Assembly (NCBI RefSeq): GCF_014297335.1
Contig: NZ_JACOQH010000002.1
Coordinates: 357,171-421,170, forward strand
Length of the DNA stretch: 64,000 bases
Direction of reading: 5' to 3'
Source of the DNA: Roseburia_D yibonii
Lineage (GTDB): Bacteria > Bacillota > Clostridia > Lachnospirales > Lachnospiraceae
Shown: positions 24,025 through 33,899 of the stretch, one piece after another
Numbering within the stretch: position 1 is the first letter of the stretch
Layout of the letters: the number at the start of each line of letters is the position of its first letter
Position numbers and translations under genes: made by a program
Notes under the pieces: model-generated
What the model was told of the DNA's origin: nothing
The model's input: the letters and a program-made list of their open reading frames with translations, nothing else
Databases searched by the model: none

Positions 24025-26166
24025 TTATTCGTAGATATCTACCGCAAAAAGATCCTCTCCTGCTTTTACCGCCCCTGTTTTTAATAATCTTACTTTTTCA
24101 TTTTCCTTTAAATCGGTGCAAAGGATCGGAGAAACCAGTGATGGCGCATGCGATTTCACATAGTCCAGATCGATCTTCATGAGCGCATCGCCCTTTTTCA
24201 CCTTCGCGCCTTCTTCTACCAGTATCTTAAAGCCCTCTCCGTTTAATTTCACGGTGTCGATACCGATGTGTAAAAGCATCTCCATACCGTCTGCTGTCAC
24301 AAATCCGATCGCGTGATGTGTCGGGAAAATAAAGCTGATCTCGCCGTCTGCCGGTGCTTTGACTACCGGATCGGTCGGTTCCACTGCTGCCCCGTCACCC
24401 ATCATTTTTCCTGCAAATCCTTCATCCGGTGCGGTCGTGATGTCACCCGCGATACCGTCAAACGGGCTTGCGATCACATAAGATGCCTTCTTTTTTCTGT
24501 TTTCTACTGTGTTTTCCTGCTGTGGTTCTTCCACATCGGACACGTCAAATGTGACTTCTTCTTCCGGCGCATGTTCTAGATAATCCTCAAGGTTCGATTT
24601 GATCACGGTAACCTTCGGTCCGTAAATGATCTGGACACCCTGTCCCTTATGGATCACACCGCTTGCTCCGGTCGCTTTTAACAATGCATCATTTACCTTT
24701 GCCGCCTCAAATACGGTACAGCGCAGACGGGTCGCGCAGCAGTCCACATCGGAAATATTTTTCTTTCCGCCAAGTCCTGCGCAGATCTGTGCGGAAAGTT
24801 CACCCTCCACATGTGCGCCATCCGCAGCTTTTCCACCGTTTTTCTTTGCTTCTACGTCTTTTCTTGTATATAATTTTACTTCGTCGTCGTTATCCTCACG
24901 TCCCGGTGTCTTGAAATTGAATTTCTTGATCAGGAAGGAAAACAGGAAATAGTATACCACAAAATAACCGATTCCGACAATCACAATCCATATCCAGCTG
25001 GTTTTTTTGTTTCCCTGAAGGATACCAAACAGGAACATATCGATCAGACCGCCTGAGAATGTCATTCCGACACCAACATTAAATACATGCATCAGCATAT
25101 ATGCAAGACCTGCAAATACACAGTGGATGATGTATAATACCGGAGCTACAAATAAGAACGTAAACTCGATCGGCTCTGTGATACCGGTGAGCATGGAAGT
25201 AAGTGCCGCAGAAAGCAACAGACCTGCGACTGCTTTTCTCTTTTCCGGTTTTGCGGTGCGGTACATCGCAAGTGCTGCTCCCGGAAGTCCGAAGATCATG
25301 AGCGGGAATTTACCGGACATGAATCTGGTTGCTGAAACTGCAAAATGCTCTACACTCGGATCAGCAAGCTGTGCAAAGAAGATGTTCTGCGCACCTTCGA
25401 TCAGCTTTCCGCCAACTTCCATTGTTCCGCCGACACCGGTCTGCCAGAACGGAAGATAAAATACATGATGAAGTCCAAACGGGATCAGTGCTCTTTCCAT
25501 GAAACCGTATACCCAGGTTCCGGCGTATCCGGATTCCAGTACCAGATTACCAACACTGTAAATCCCTTTCTGGATCGGCGGCCATGCGAAGAACATCAAA
25601 ATACCAACTACTGTATAAGTCAGTGCTGAGATGATCGGCACAAATCTGGTTTCACCGAAGAACGAAAGCACCTGCGGCAGTTCGATCTTATAAAACCGGT
25701 TGTGCAGTGCTGCAACACCAAGTCCTACAATGATACCACCGAATACACCCATCTGTAAGGATGTGATCCCGCAGACATCCGCTGTCGCACCGCTTAACAT
25801 GCTCTCAGTTCCGCCATTGATCGTGATCATGGCACTGATCGACGCATGCATGATGAAAAATGCGATCACCGCGGATAATGCCGCAACTTCTTTTTCCTTT
25901 TTTGCCATACCGATCGCGACGCCCATCGCAAACAGGATAGGCAGGTTGGCAAACACGATATTTCCCGCGTCATTCATGACCGTAAAGATCATGTACGGGA
26001 TAGTTCCCGGACCCATTGCCTTTAAAAGTCCGTAAGTCTGGAGCATCGTTTCATTTGTAAACGATCCACCAATGCCAAGCAGCAGACCTGCTACCGGCAG
26101 AATTGCGATCGGAAGCATAAATGATCTTCCGACTCTTTGAAGCACTCCAAAAATTTTGTCTTTCAT
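24025..26166 (-). CDS. PTS glucose-family transporter, IICBA fusion
   Basis: Single-chain phosphotransferase permease, 713 residues, that imports and phosphorylates glucose or a close relative (N-acetylglucosamine and glucosamine are alternatives). IIC (1-415) begins MKDKIFGVLQRVGRSFMLPI and holds GLHHVFYLPFW and GITEPIEFTF. IIB (about 455-530) has the phospho-cysteine Cys477 in DCCATRLR. IIA (about 560-710) has the histidine pair His618 and phospho-His633 in LLHIGIDTVK. Start at 26166 fits the family N-terminus; an in-frame ATG nine codons earlier is less likely. Expression is controlled by the leader RAT/terminator and the neighbouring antiterminator. Confidence 0.92.
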   Translation of the reverse strand: MKDKIFGVLQRVGRSFMLPIAILPVAGLLLGIGGSFTNETMLQTYGLLKAMGPGTIPYMIFTVMNDAGNIVFANLPILFAMGVAIGMAKKEKEVAALSAVIAFFIMHASISAMITINGGTESMLSGATADVCGITSLQMGVFGGIIVGLGVAALHNRFYKIELPQVLSFFGETRFVPIISALTYTVVGILMFFAWPPIQKGIYSVGNLVLESGYAGTWVYGFMERALIPFGLHHVFYLPFWQTGVGGTMEVGGKLIEGAQNIFFAQLADPSVEHFAVSATRFMSGKFPLMIFGLPGAALAMYRTAKPEKRKAVAGLLLSAALTSMLTGITEPIEFTFLFVAPVLYIIHCVFAGLAYMLMHVFNVGVGMTFSGGLIDMFLFGILQGNKKTSWIWIVIVGIGYFVVYYFLFSFLIKKFNFKTPGREDNDDEVKLYTRKDVEAKKNGGKAADGAHVEGELSAQICAGLGGKKNISDVDCCATRLRCTVFEAAKVNDALLKATGASGVIHKGQGVQIIYGPKVTVIKSNLEDYLEHAPEEEVTFDVSDVEEPQQENTVENRKKKASYVIASPFDGIAGDITTAPDEGFAGKMMGDGAAVEPTDPVVKAPADGEISFIFPTHHAIGFVTADGMEMLLHIGIDTVKLNGEGFKILVEEGAKVKKGDALMKIDLDYVKSHAPSLVSPILCTDLKENEKVRLLKTGAVKAGEDLFAVDIYE

Positions 26167-26246
26167 AGTTCTATACACACTCCTTCTCGGCATTTTATGT
26201 ATGCCCTTGCTTCTAGTGTGTGCATTTTTCGTTCATTCTATATAAC

Positions 26247-26300
26247 AAAAAAGGCACTAACATACATAAACACCTAAATTATTTATGTATAGTTAATGCC
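26247..26300 (-). terminator. Conditional terminator in the PTS leader
   Basis: On the minus strand GGCATTAACTATACATAAA pairs with TTTATGTATGTTAGTGCC (a small bulge) and is followed by T6. It is read about 80 bp before the PTS start and shares its 5' arm with the RAT site, so the two structures exclude each other. Confidence 0.88.
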
Positions 26301-26318
26301 TGCTGACCAGTAACATAC
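26287..26318 (-). promoter_or_regulatory. RAT antiterminator site for the PTS gene
   Basis: The minus strand reads GTATGTTACTG-GTCAG-CAGGCATTAACTATAC, an imperfect palindrome with the conserved TTACTG and CAGGCA blocks of ribonucleic antiterminator targets of the BglG family. It overlaps the 5' arm of the terminator by 14 bases. Confidence 0.85.
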
Positions 26319-26327
26319 TATGCATAT

Positions 26328-26356
26328 AGTATAACACCCATATTTGCATTTGTCCA
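26328..26356 (-). promoter_or_regulatory. Promoter of the PTS gene
   Basis: TGGACA (26351-26356) and TATACT (26328-26333), 17-bp spacer, starting immediately after the OPT gene stop codon. Transcription would begin just before the RAT site. Confidence 0.78.
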
Positions 26357-26357
26357 G

Positions 26358-28226
26358 TTATTTTTGCTCTTTCTTTTTTCCGGCAGTCACGCGCCAGAGT
26401 GTAACGGAAAACAGCGCGAACACAAGAAGCGCGCCCCAGTTTCCGAGTGTTATCGTCCCGGACAGATCGATGGTATCCGCGACGCTTCCCCCTCCCGCCG
26501 GGATAATGGCGAGCACCGCAAGCAGAATCCCGATCAGTCCTTCTCCCGCGATCAGACCGGATGCATAAAGAATGCCTCTTCCGGTATCCCGCTTTTTCCG
26601 CTCGCAGTACCACCGGATCAGACCTCCTGCCATCATCGGTGTACTCAGATGTACCGGAAGATACAGCCCAACCGCAAACGGCAGAACCGGGATCTGTAAG
26701 ATCTCCACGATGATCGCAAGGAACACACCGCAAAACACCAGAGTCCACGGAAGATTTCCTTCCATCACCCCTTCTACAACCATTTTCATCAGCGTTGCCT
26801 GTGGCGCCGGAAGTTCCGCAGAGCCGTAGCCCCACGCCGCATTCAGCAGATAGAGCACGCCGCCCGTTGCGAGTGCTGCCGCAAGGATCCCGAACATCTC
26901 TCCGATCTGCTGTTTTTTCGGCGTTGCGCCAACCAGAAATCCGGTCTTTAGATCCTGTGAGGTGTCACCCGCAAGGGCTGCAATGATACAGATCACCGAC
27001 CCGATCGTGATCGCCGCCGTCATACCTGCCATACCGGTTTTCCCGAAAAATTTCAAAAGCATCGTAGAAAAAAGCAGGGTCGCGATCGCCATTCCCGAAA
27101 CCGGATTATTGGAACTTCCAACCAGCCCCACCATACGCGAAGACACGGTCGCAAAAAAGAAACCGAACACAACAATGAGAAGCGCTCCCGGAAGTGTCAC
27201 TGGGATCACCGGGATCACCCACATGAGAATGACCACAACAAGGATCCCGCCAAACACGACTGCCATGGGAAGATCTTCATTCTGCTCTCCTTCTTTTTCA
27301 CGTTTTCCGTACATCCGGACTGCCTCACCAAATGTTCTTATAATAAGAGGAAATGTTTTCAAAAGACTGATGATCCCTCCTGCCGCAACCGCACCCGCAC
27401 CGATATAACGGATATAGGTTCTCCAGATGCCCCAGGTTCCCTGTTCCAAGAAAAGCTGCCCGACCGAAATGTCCGCAGGATAAAGGATCATATTTCCGCC
27501 AAACAGCACAATTAGCGGCATCAGTACAAACCATGCCAGCGTGCCGCCCGCCATCAGATACGACGTCACCTTCGGTCCGCAGATGTACCCGACGCCGAGA
27601 AGTGCCGGCAGGACATCCATTCCAATACCGGCTCCCTTATATTTTTTCCAGGAGAAATCCACTTCACTCGGGAACAGCCGGAAGCCGTCCGCGATCAGCT
27701 TATACAGCGCAGAAAGTCCGAGACCTCCAAAAACGGTTCCCGCTTTCGCGCCGCCCTCCTCACCTGCCATCAACACCTCCGCGCATGCTTTTCCCTCCGG
27801 ATACGGCAGTGTCTTATGCTCTTTTACGATCAGCGCCGAGCGCAGCGGTATCATAAAAAGCACTCCGATCACTCCGCCGATCAGTGCAATCAATGCGATC
27901 TCAAAAAAAGAAGGCGGCTCACTTCCCGTTTCGGATGCCCACATAAAGAGCGCCGGCAATGTAAAGATCGCGCCCGCCGCCACGGACTCTCCCGCTGAAC
28001 CGATCGTCTGCACCATATTGTTTTCCAGCACGGAATCGCGTCTTAATACAACGCGGATGATCCCCATAGAGACCACTGCTGCCGGAATGGACGCGGATAC
28101 CGTCATTCCGACGCGAAGTCCGAGATACGCGTTGGCTCCTCCAAAAATCACAGCGAGCAGTACTCCGATCGCAATCGCCGTTCCGGTAAGTTCACTTTTC
28201 CCGCCTTTTTTTCTTTTTTCGTTCAT
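26358..28226 (-). CDS. OPT family oligopeptide transporter
   Basis: A 622-residue integral membrane protein with about 14-16 hydrophobic segments, of the bacterial branch of the OPT family: the first helix continues FGGANAYLGLRVGMTVSASIPA and later segments hold NNMVQTIGSAGES, GSSNNPVSGMAIAT and AGDTSQDLKTGFLVGATP, all family hallmarks. These proteins move short peptides or metal chelates by secondary transport. The start at 28226 is preceded by GGAGGAAAATGCAGG; an earlier in-frame start lacks a clear site. It follows the GH13 gene by about 60 bp and may be read with it. Confidence 0.88.
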   Translation of the reverse strand: MNEKRKKGGKSELTGTAIAIGVLLAVIFGGANAYLGLRVGMTVSASIPAAVVSMGIIRVVLRRDSVLENNMVQTIGSAGESVAAGAIFTLPALFMWASETGSEPPSFFEIALIALIGGVIGVLFMIPLRSALIVKEHKTLPYPEGKACAEVLMAGEEGGAKAGTVFGGLGLSALYKLIADGFRLFPSEVDFSWKKYKGAGIGMDVLPALLGVGYICGPKVTSYLMAGGTLAWFVLMPLIVLFGGNMILYPADISVGQLFLEQGTWGIWRTYIRYIGAGAVAAGGIISLLKTFPLIIRTFGEAVRMYGKREKEGEQNEDLPMAVVFGGILVVVILMWVIPVIPVTLPGALLIVVFGFFFATVSSRMVGLVGSSNNPVSGMAIATLLFSTMLLKFFGKTGMAGMTAAITIGSVICIIAALAGDTSQDLKTGFLVGATPKKQQIGEMFGILAAALATGGVLYLLNAAWGYGSAELPAPQATLMKMVVEGVMEGNLPWTLVFCGVFLAIIVEILQIPVLPFAVGLYLPVHLSTPMMAGGLIRWYCERKKRDTGRGILYASGLIAGEGLIGILLAVLAIIPAGGGSVADTIDLSGTITLGNWGALLVFALFSVTLWRVTAGKKKEQK

Positions 28227-28289
28227 CCTGCATTTTCCTCCATGCCGCATATTTCCTTTTTTACTTAATATGCGCATTTTGGTACTGCC

Positions 28290-30038
28290 CTATACAGAAA
28301 AAATGCATACTCCGTCCGGCATGAGCCAGCCGTTTTCCACGCCATAGGAAAAGAGCATCTCCCGGCATTCCGGAAGTTTTACTTTTTCCTTCGATGCGTT
28401 CAGTCTCACTTCAACCGCCGGTTCACCCTCCATCTCTTTCCGGTAGCCGATCACGCGCGCATGCCCCGTATTCTGCCATATGATCTTTTCGCTTTTACAA
28501 GCTTTCTTTGTTTTCCGCAGCCGGATCAGTGTCCGGACTGCGTTGATCCGCTCATCATACGTTCCGCTTTCTATCTCATTCCATGGCATACAGCGTCTGC
28601 AATCCGGATCGAATCCGCCTTCCATCGCTATTTCCGTGCCATAATAAATGCAGGGACTTCCCTCCATGGTAAATAACAGCGCAAGCTGCCCGTAAAACCT
28701 GCCAAGCGATCCGACACGCGTAAACAGCCGTTCGGTATCGTGAGAATCCAACAGGTTAAACAGCACACGGTTCGTCTGCTTCATATAGAGCGAATAACAG
28801 CGGTTGACACTGTGTGAAAATTGTCCGGCTGTCCGGTTCTCATCATTAAAAAAGTCATGGATGCTCTCCACCAGTGGATAGTTCATCACCGAATCGTATT
28901 CGTCTCCACCTAACCACGCGATCGCGTCATGCCAGATCTCTCCTAAAAGAAACACCTCCGGTTTGATCTTTTTTAATACCTTTCGCAGTTCCTTTAAGAA
29001 CAGATGGGAAACCTCGTTTCCAACGTCAAAGCGGATCCCGTCAATGTCCCACTCCCGGAGCCAGTAGCTGCAAAGATCCTTAAAATAAGCGATCACACCC
29101 GGATGGTTGGTGTTTAATTTCGGCATTCCGCCCGCAAACGCAAAAGAGTAATATCTGCCATCTCTTGTGTCATGCTTTTTCGTGTCAAGCGGCCACTGAT
29201 TGATGAAAAACCAGTCGTAATATTCCGACTCCGGGCCGTTTTCTACCACGTCCTGCCACGGTGCGAACTGTTCCCCGCAGTGATTGAACACTGCGTCCAG
29301 CATAATGCGGATTCCCATGTCATGCGCTTCTTTCACGAGGGCTTTTAACTCCTCCTCATCCCCGAATGCCGGATCGATCTTATAGTAATCTGACGTATTA
29401 TACTTATGATTGGAATCTGAGGCAAAGATCGGTGTCAGATAGATCCCGGTGATCCCAAGCTCTTTGATATAGGAAAGCTTTTTTCGGATCCCGCGCAGAT
29501 CCCCGCCATAGACATCCAGATACTCGGTCTTTTCACATTTCCATTCTTTAGCGTACCACGGATCTCTTTTCGCATCCCCGTTACAGAAGCGATCCGGAAA
29601 GATCTGATACCACACCGTATCTTCCACCCAGTCAGGCACTTCATTGATATCCGCAGGATTCATCCATGGGAAAATGAAACACTGTTCCTTTCTTCCCGGA
29701 ATTTCCATCCGCTCTTTCGTATAAACGCCATCCTCAAAGAAATAGACACATTCCTCACCGGCATGGATCTCAAAATAATATTTACAACGCTTGTAATCTG
29801 GTTTTACCGAGATCTCCCAGATCTTTTGATATTCCAGTTCCCTGCCCGGCTTCATCGGCACCGTCTCTCCGCTCCATTCTTCAGCTCCTCCGAGGATACC
29901 GGCGGAAAAAGGATCTCCAAAGCAGAGCAGCACCTCTGTCACCTCATATCCTGTCTTTATTTCTATTTCAAGATGATCTTTGTCAAGCGCATAACATTCG
30001 TTTAATGCCGCGCGGTGTGAAATCAATCCATATTCCAT
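28290..30038 (-). CDS. GH13 alpha-glucan hydrolase (neopullulanase/cyclomaltodextrinase type)
   Basis: Cytoplasmic (no signal peptide) glycoside hydrolase of 582 residues. An N-terminal beta-sandwich (about 1-125) is followed by the GH13 barrel: DAVFNHCG, nucleophile Asp338 in GIRFDVGNEV, acid/base Glu367 in LLGEIWHD and transition-state Asp434 in LLDSHDTERL. The N-terminal domain and WYQIFPDRFCNGD are typical of GH13_20, which splits maltodextrins, cyclodextrins or pullulan fragments. Start at 30038 follows GGAGG. Together with glgA it suggests glycogen or starch-oligomer metabolism. Confidence 0.88.
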   Translation of the reverse strand: MEYGLISHRAALNECYALDKDHLEIEIKTGYEVTEVLLCFGDPFSAGILGGAEEWSGETVPMKPGRELEYQKIWEISVKPDYKRCKYYFEIHAGEECVYFFEDGVYTKERMEIPGRKEQCFIFPWMNPADINEVPDWVEDTVWYQIFPDRFCNGDAKRDPWYAKEWKCEKTEYLDVYGGDLRGIRKKLSYIKELGITGIYLTPIFASDSNHKYNTSDYYKIDPAFGDEEELKALVKEAHDMGIRIMLDAVFNHCGEQFAPWQDVVENGPESEYYDWFFINQWPLDTKKHDTRDGRYYSFAFAGGMPKLNTNHPGVIAYFKDLCSYWLREWDIDGIRFDVGNEVSHLFLKELRKVLKKIKPEVFLLGEIWHDAIAWLGGDEYDSVMNYPLVESIHDFFNDENRTAGQFSHSVNRCYSLYMKQTNRVLFNLLDSHDTERLFTRVGSLGRFYGQLALLFTMEGSPCIYYGTEIAMEGGFDPDCRRCMPWNEIESGTYDERINAVRTLIRLRKTKKACKSEKIIWQNTGHARVIGYRKEMEGEPAVEVRLNASKEKVKLPECREMLFSYGVENGWLMPDGVCIFSV

Positions 30039-30147
30039 AAAAAAATACCTCCATTCTTCCTGCATCGTTCTTTTATATTGTAGGAAAAAAGAAGGCATTT
30101 TTCTAATCATTTTATTTTTTATACTGGTACAATCCTATCAAAATCAA

Positions 30148-32007
30148 TTATTTGAGATACGCATCAAAGCTTCCCTTGTGGAAAACAAAAAGCTCATGCA
30201 ACGCTCTTGTACATGCGATGTAAAATTCCTGTCTCGTGATCGGATTTTCTGTTTCCCGTCCCATATCGCAGACAACGACCGCATCGAATTCCAGTCCCTT
30301 CGCGAAGTATGCCGGCATCACGAGGATCCCTTCACAGTAGACCGTTGTCGTTTCTTTGATCAGTGTGACCGGAAGGTCTTTTTTCAAGCTGTCATAGACA
30401 AAGAGCGCTTCCACTTCATTCCGGCACAAAACTGCTGCCGTCCGGTATTTTGTCATATCAAGTTCCGCCACCGCATTCTGCACATCCGAAAGGACTGCCG
30501 CCCTGCTCCGCTCTTTTTTTACCACCGGTTCTTTTCCTTCCCGCTCAAACGGGACGATCCCGGTATCTCCGATGATATGGCTGCAAAACTCTGTGATCTC
30601 TTTTGTGGACCGGTAGCTTTTTGTTAAAGAAAGCAGTTTTGCTTCCGGGAAAACATGACTTAACATATAGCCAAGGAATGTCGGTTTTTCGCTTAAAAGC
30701 ACCTGGTTCTTATCGCCAAGGATCGTCTTCGGACACGCAAACAGCCTTTTTAAAACCGCAAACTGGAATACGTTGTAATCCTGCATTTCATCAATGACCA
30801 GATGCCGGATCTGCGGAAAGCTTCCGCCAAAGCAGCGTACCTGTATGTAAAATACCGCCAGAATATCCTCATAGCAGATCTCTTTCCTGTCGTTCTGATA
30901 AACTGCCATCTGCGGCAATTCTTTTTCAAGTTCCCGCAGGAAGCGCAGATAGACATGTAACGGTCTCTCTTCTCCCATGCTGATCTTCGGACGCTGTTTT
31001 AAATAGGCATCCAGACACTTAAAATATGAGATCGACGACTTATAACGGATCCGCCGTACGCGCTCCGCCTCCATGTTCTTCGCATCGAGCACCGCATGGA
31101 TCTGATCCCCCTTAAACTCATAAGGATCTTCCACGAAAAGCATATCTGCCAGAAGGTCATCAAATTCCTTTTCGATACAGTTGTCCTCACCAAGCTCCGG
31201 CAGTACCTCCGCAATATAATCCGAAAAGAAAGCATTCGGTGAAAGGATCATCACATTCTGCGTATTCAGCCGTTCCCTGTGGTTATACAAAAGCCATGCG
31301 ATCCGGTGCAGCGCGATCACCGTCTTTCCACTTCCCGCGCAGCCGTCAATGACAAGCGTCTCCTCCGCCGCGTTTCTTATGATCTCATTTTGCTCTTTCT
31401 GGATCGTTGCCGCGATCTGTTTCATCTTGCTGCCATGGTTCTCACCGAGTTCCCTTTGAAGCACATCATCATCGATCCTAAGGTCTGTATCCAGCATATA
31501 CTGCATCTTTCCCTCTCTGATCTGAAACTGCTTCTTCTCATCGATGACCCCCTGGAAAGTTCCCTCCGGTGCCTGATACTTTGCCGGTCCTTTCTCATAT
31601 GCATAGTAAAGGGATGAGATCGGTGCTCTCCAGTCATAGACCAGCGGAAGTTTCCTCTCCTTCGGACGAAATCCGTTCACGCCGATATACACCGGAAGAT
31701 GTTCCCCGTTTTCCTCATAGGTAAATCCCACCTTACCAAAGTAAGGCGTCTGTTCCAGCCGTTCCAGCGCCGCCAGATTTTTCCCGTAAAATTCCAACAG
31801 AAGGACATCCTGTTCCAGCGAATTTTTATTTTCAAGCAGTTCCTCCTCATCCATGTCCGCCGAGTTGTCCCAGACAAACTGCTTTTGCTCTTTGATCTTT
31901 TTATTTCCCTCCTCGATCACGGTCCGAAGCGCTTTTACCTGCTCTTTGATCTTTTGCTCCGTATGATCGAAATAGGCGAGTTCCTGTTCTCTTTCCTCTT
32001 TTTGCAT
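30148..32007 (-). CDS. HelD-like UvrD-family ATPase
   Basis: A 619-residue superfamily I ATPase. Residues 1-90 form a charged coiled-coil like the finger that HelD proteins push into RNA polymerase; Walker A is DGCAGSGKTV (Lys228), Walker B is LVIDEMQDYN (Asp406-Glu407), and TKSYRSTKEI plus CTRALHELFV mark later helicase motifs. B. subtilis HelD is about 775 residues, so this is a compact form. Family knowledge points to release or recycling of stalled RNA polymerase rather than DNA unwinding. ATG 32007 follows GGAGG; the frame is open further upstream only by chance overlap with the yibE/F gene. Likely co-transcribed with that gene (20-bp gap). Confidence 0.82.
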   Translation of the reverse strand: MQKEEREQELAYFDHTEQKIKEQVKALRTVIEEGNKKIKEQKQFVWDNSADMDEEELLENKNSLEQDVLLLEFYGKNLAALERLEQTPYFGKVGFTYEENGEHLPVYIGVNGFRPKERKLPLVYDWRAPISSLYYAYEKGPAKYQAPEGTFQGVIDEKKQFQIREGKMQYMLDTDLRIDDDVLQRELGENHGSKMKQIAATIQKEQNEIIRNAAEETLVIDGCAGSGKTVIALHRIAWLLYNHRERLNTQNVMILSPNAFFSDYIAEVLPELGEDNCIEKEFDDLLADMLFVEDPYEFKGDQIHAVLDAKNMEAERVRRIRYKSSISYFKCLDAYLKQRPKISMGEERPLHVYLRFLRELEKELPQMAVYQNDRKEICYEDILAVFYIQVRCFGGSFPQIRHLVIDEMQDYNVFQFAVLKRLFACPKTILGDKNQVLLSEKPTFLGYMLSHVFPEAKLLSLTKSYRSTKEITEFCSHIIGDTGIVPFEREGKEPVVKKERSRAAVLSDVQNAVAELDMTKYRTAAVLCRNEVEALFVYDSLKKDLPVTLIKETTTVYCEGILVMPAYFAKGLEFDAVVVCDMGRETENPITRQEFYIACTRALHELFVFHKGSFDAYLK

Positions 32008-32027
32008 AGATTCCTCCGTCTTATCCG

Positions 32028-32780
32028 TTACTGATATTTTTTCACAAAATTCCCCATGATCCATGCTGCAACCGGGACAATGCAGACACATCCGACCGCA
32101 CTCATCATCACCGGAAACAGCATCTGGAAAAATGCCTTGGAATTTAATAACTGTCCAAACGTGTAGTGCAGCTCTTTCATTTCCAGATACATGAGAAGCG
32201 ATTCTCCAAGCCCCGCAAACAGGAGTGTATTTACCGTAGTTCCTAAAATATTTCCGCCCATCCGGAAACCGGATGCCAGAAGCTCGCGTTCCGTCAGTTC
32301 CGGGTTTTTGCATTTCACTTCATAGACCGCGCTTGAAACCGCGATCGCCACATCGATGACCGCTCCGACGATCCCGACGATCACCATCGCCACCGCAGCC
32401 GCCGTCATATTGATGCTCACATGCCCTGCCAGCATTGCCGTCTCATCCTCATACATATTTAACTCATTATAGCCGCTGATCTTGGCACCATGCGCAACCA
32501 AAAGCGCAAGGAAAAAGATAAACACCGTCACCACAGCGAGGGATACAAGCGTTGCCCTTGTCTTCAGATTATAGCCATTCTGCACAAACAGGATCGTCAC
32601 GCTCATGAGCGAAACGGTGATAAGGGTCACCAGATATGCCGGAAATCCATGCTCAAGTGCCTTGATGTCAAGTAAAAATACCACGACATTGATAAGCAGC
32701 GCGCCAAGGGAACGAAGTCCCCGGTCTCCGCCCAAAAAGACAAAAAGGATCACAAATACTGCTCCAAGAATCAAGATCAT
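32028..32780 (-). CDS. YibE/F-family membrane protein, second gene
   Basis: A 250-residue polytopic protein, about seven membrane segments, carrying the family segments GAVIDVAIAVSSAVYEV and GGNILGTTVNTLLFAGLGESL. The biochemical role of YibE/F proteins is not established. It overlaps the upstream family member by 4 bp; the longer partner has an extra N-terminal domain. The two probably form a heteromeric membrane unit. Confidence 0.8.
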   Translation of the reverse strand: MILILGAVFVILFVFLGGDRGLRSLGALLINVVVFLLDIKALEHGFPAYLVTLITVSLMSVTILFVQNGYNLKTRATLVSLAVVTVFIFFLALLVAHGAKISGYNELNMYEDETAMLAGHVSINMTAAAVAMVIVGIVGAVIDVAIAVSSAVYEVKCKNPELTERELLASGFRMGGNILGTTVNTLLFAGLGESLLMYLEMKELHYTFGQLLNSKAFFQMLFPVMMSAVGCVCIVPVAAWIMGNFVKKYQ

Positions 32781-33856
32781 GCCAACTCCTCCTTTCCCTT
32801 TAAGAGCCGAACCGAAACCGCAAGACTGATCGGGATCGAGATCAGGATGGCGATCGATCCCATCAGAAACTGGATCAGTTCAAATGGAATATGAAATTTG
32901 AAGATTTCCGTAAATCCGTAATGATTGATCATCTTGATCAGTATCAGCGGGATCGAACCGCAAAAATAAGATAAAAGCAAAACATTGATCATCGTTCCCA
33001 TAATATCATCTGCCACATGGCGGATCCCGTCATAAAGACTCTCCTTCGTGATCCCCGGATTCACATAAACCAGTTCTCCGGCTGTCGCTGTGATCGAGAT
33101 CGCGACATCCATCACCGCGCCAAGCCCGCCGATCAGTACCTGGGCAAAAAACAGCATGCCGAACTGGCTGGTATTATTCAGATATTCCGTATATTCCATC
33201 ATAAAATACTCCGGGTCACCCGCAAGCTTCAGTACCAAAAAATAAAACACGCCTGCCGCCGCAACGGTAAGGAGTGTGGCAAGCACTGCTGCCGCAGTCA
33301 CCCTGTTCCAGCCGGAAACGATAAGAAGCGAGCACACCGCAAACAGGATCATCACAAGGATCGTGACCGGAAGCACATACGTCCCCTTTTCATACTGGCA
33401 CAACGCCAGGTAAAACAACAGGATATTCACTCCGGCAGAAAGGATGGCCGCAATCCCCTTTTTCCCCGCCATCATGCACAAAAGATAGACGAATAACAGC
33501 AGCACTGCCAGTACATAGCTGTCCCGCTTCAGTCCGGTGATCTTGCCTTCCAGTTCATCCGCTTCCCCGGTAAGTGTCACAAATACCCGATCTCCCTTTT
33601 TATACTTTTCATCGACCGTCAGTGATCTGGAATAAAGATTCTTTAATGTGATCGTCTGTCCCTTATGCGCTCCGTTTAAGATCTGCGCCTCTAGCGTCTG
33701 CTCATACATCGTTCCGTCTTTTTCTTCCGACACCACGGTCTCTGCCTGCCTGATCTTTACGACGGTCTCTTTATATAGGAAAGCATCATGTGCCAGACCG
33801 ATCAGTAACATCACACTGACTGCCAGATAGATCAGTGAAAAATATAGTTTCTTCAT
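32777..33856 (-). CDS. YibE/F-family membrane protein, first gene
   Basis: A 359-residue protein: one N-terminal membrane segment, an extracytoplasmic beta-rich domain (about 30-115, including GAHKGQTITLKNLY and GDRVFVTLTG), then about seven membrane segments with GAVMDVAISITATAGELVY and DDIMGTMINVLLLSYFCGSIP. The domain order is the normal one of YibE/F proteins. ATG 33856 follows GGAGGTGTG; an earlier in-frame ATG extends through the promoter. First gene of a three-gene unit with the second YibE/F protein and the HelD-like ATPase. Confidence 0.82.
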   Translation of the reverse strand: MKKLYFSLIYLAVSVMLLIGLAHDAFLYKETVVKIRQAETVVSEEKDGTMYEQTLEAQILNGAHKGQTITLKNLYSRSLTVDEKYKKGDRVFVTLTGEADELEGKITGLKRDSYVLAVLLLFVYLLCMMAGKKGIAAILSAGVNILLFYLALCQYEKGTYVLPVTILVMILFAVCSLLIVSGWNRVTAAAVLATLLTVAAAGVFYFLVLKLAGDPEYFMMEYTEYLNNTSQFGMLFFAQVLIGGLGAVMDVAISITATAGELVYVNPGITKESLYDGIRHVADDIMGTMINVLLLSYFCGSIPLILIKMINHYGFTEIFKFHIPFELIQFLMGSIAILISIPISLAVSVRLLKGKEELA

Positions 33857-33890
33857 AGATGTCACACCTCCTGTTGTTTTCTCTGTTTTT

Positions 33891-33899
33891 ATTATATCA
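33891..33899 (-). promoter_or_regulatory. Extended -10 promoter of the YibE/F operon
   Basis: The minus strand reads TGATATAAT, an extended -10 with perfect TATAAT, about 35 bp before the start; no good -35 is present at 17 bp. Confidence 0.55.

Noticed and set aside
30148..32313. A 721-residue version of the HelD-like protein
   Set aside because: The extra N-terminal part is read out of frame through the YibE/F gene; ATG 32007 has a GGAGG site and begins the coiled coil.
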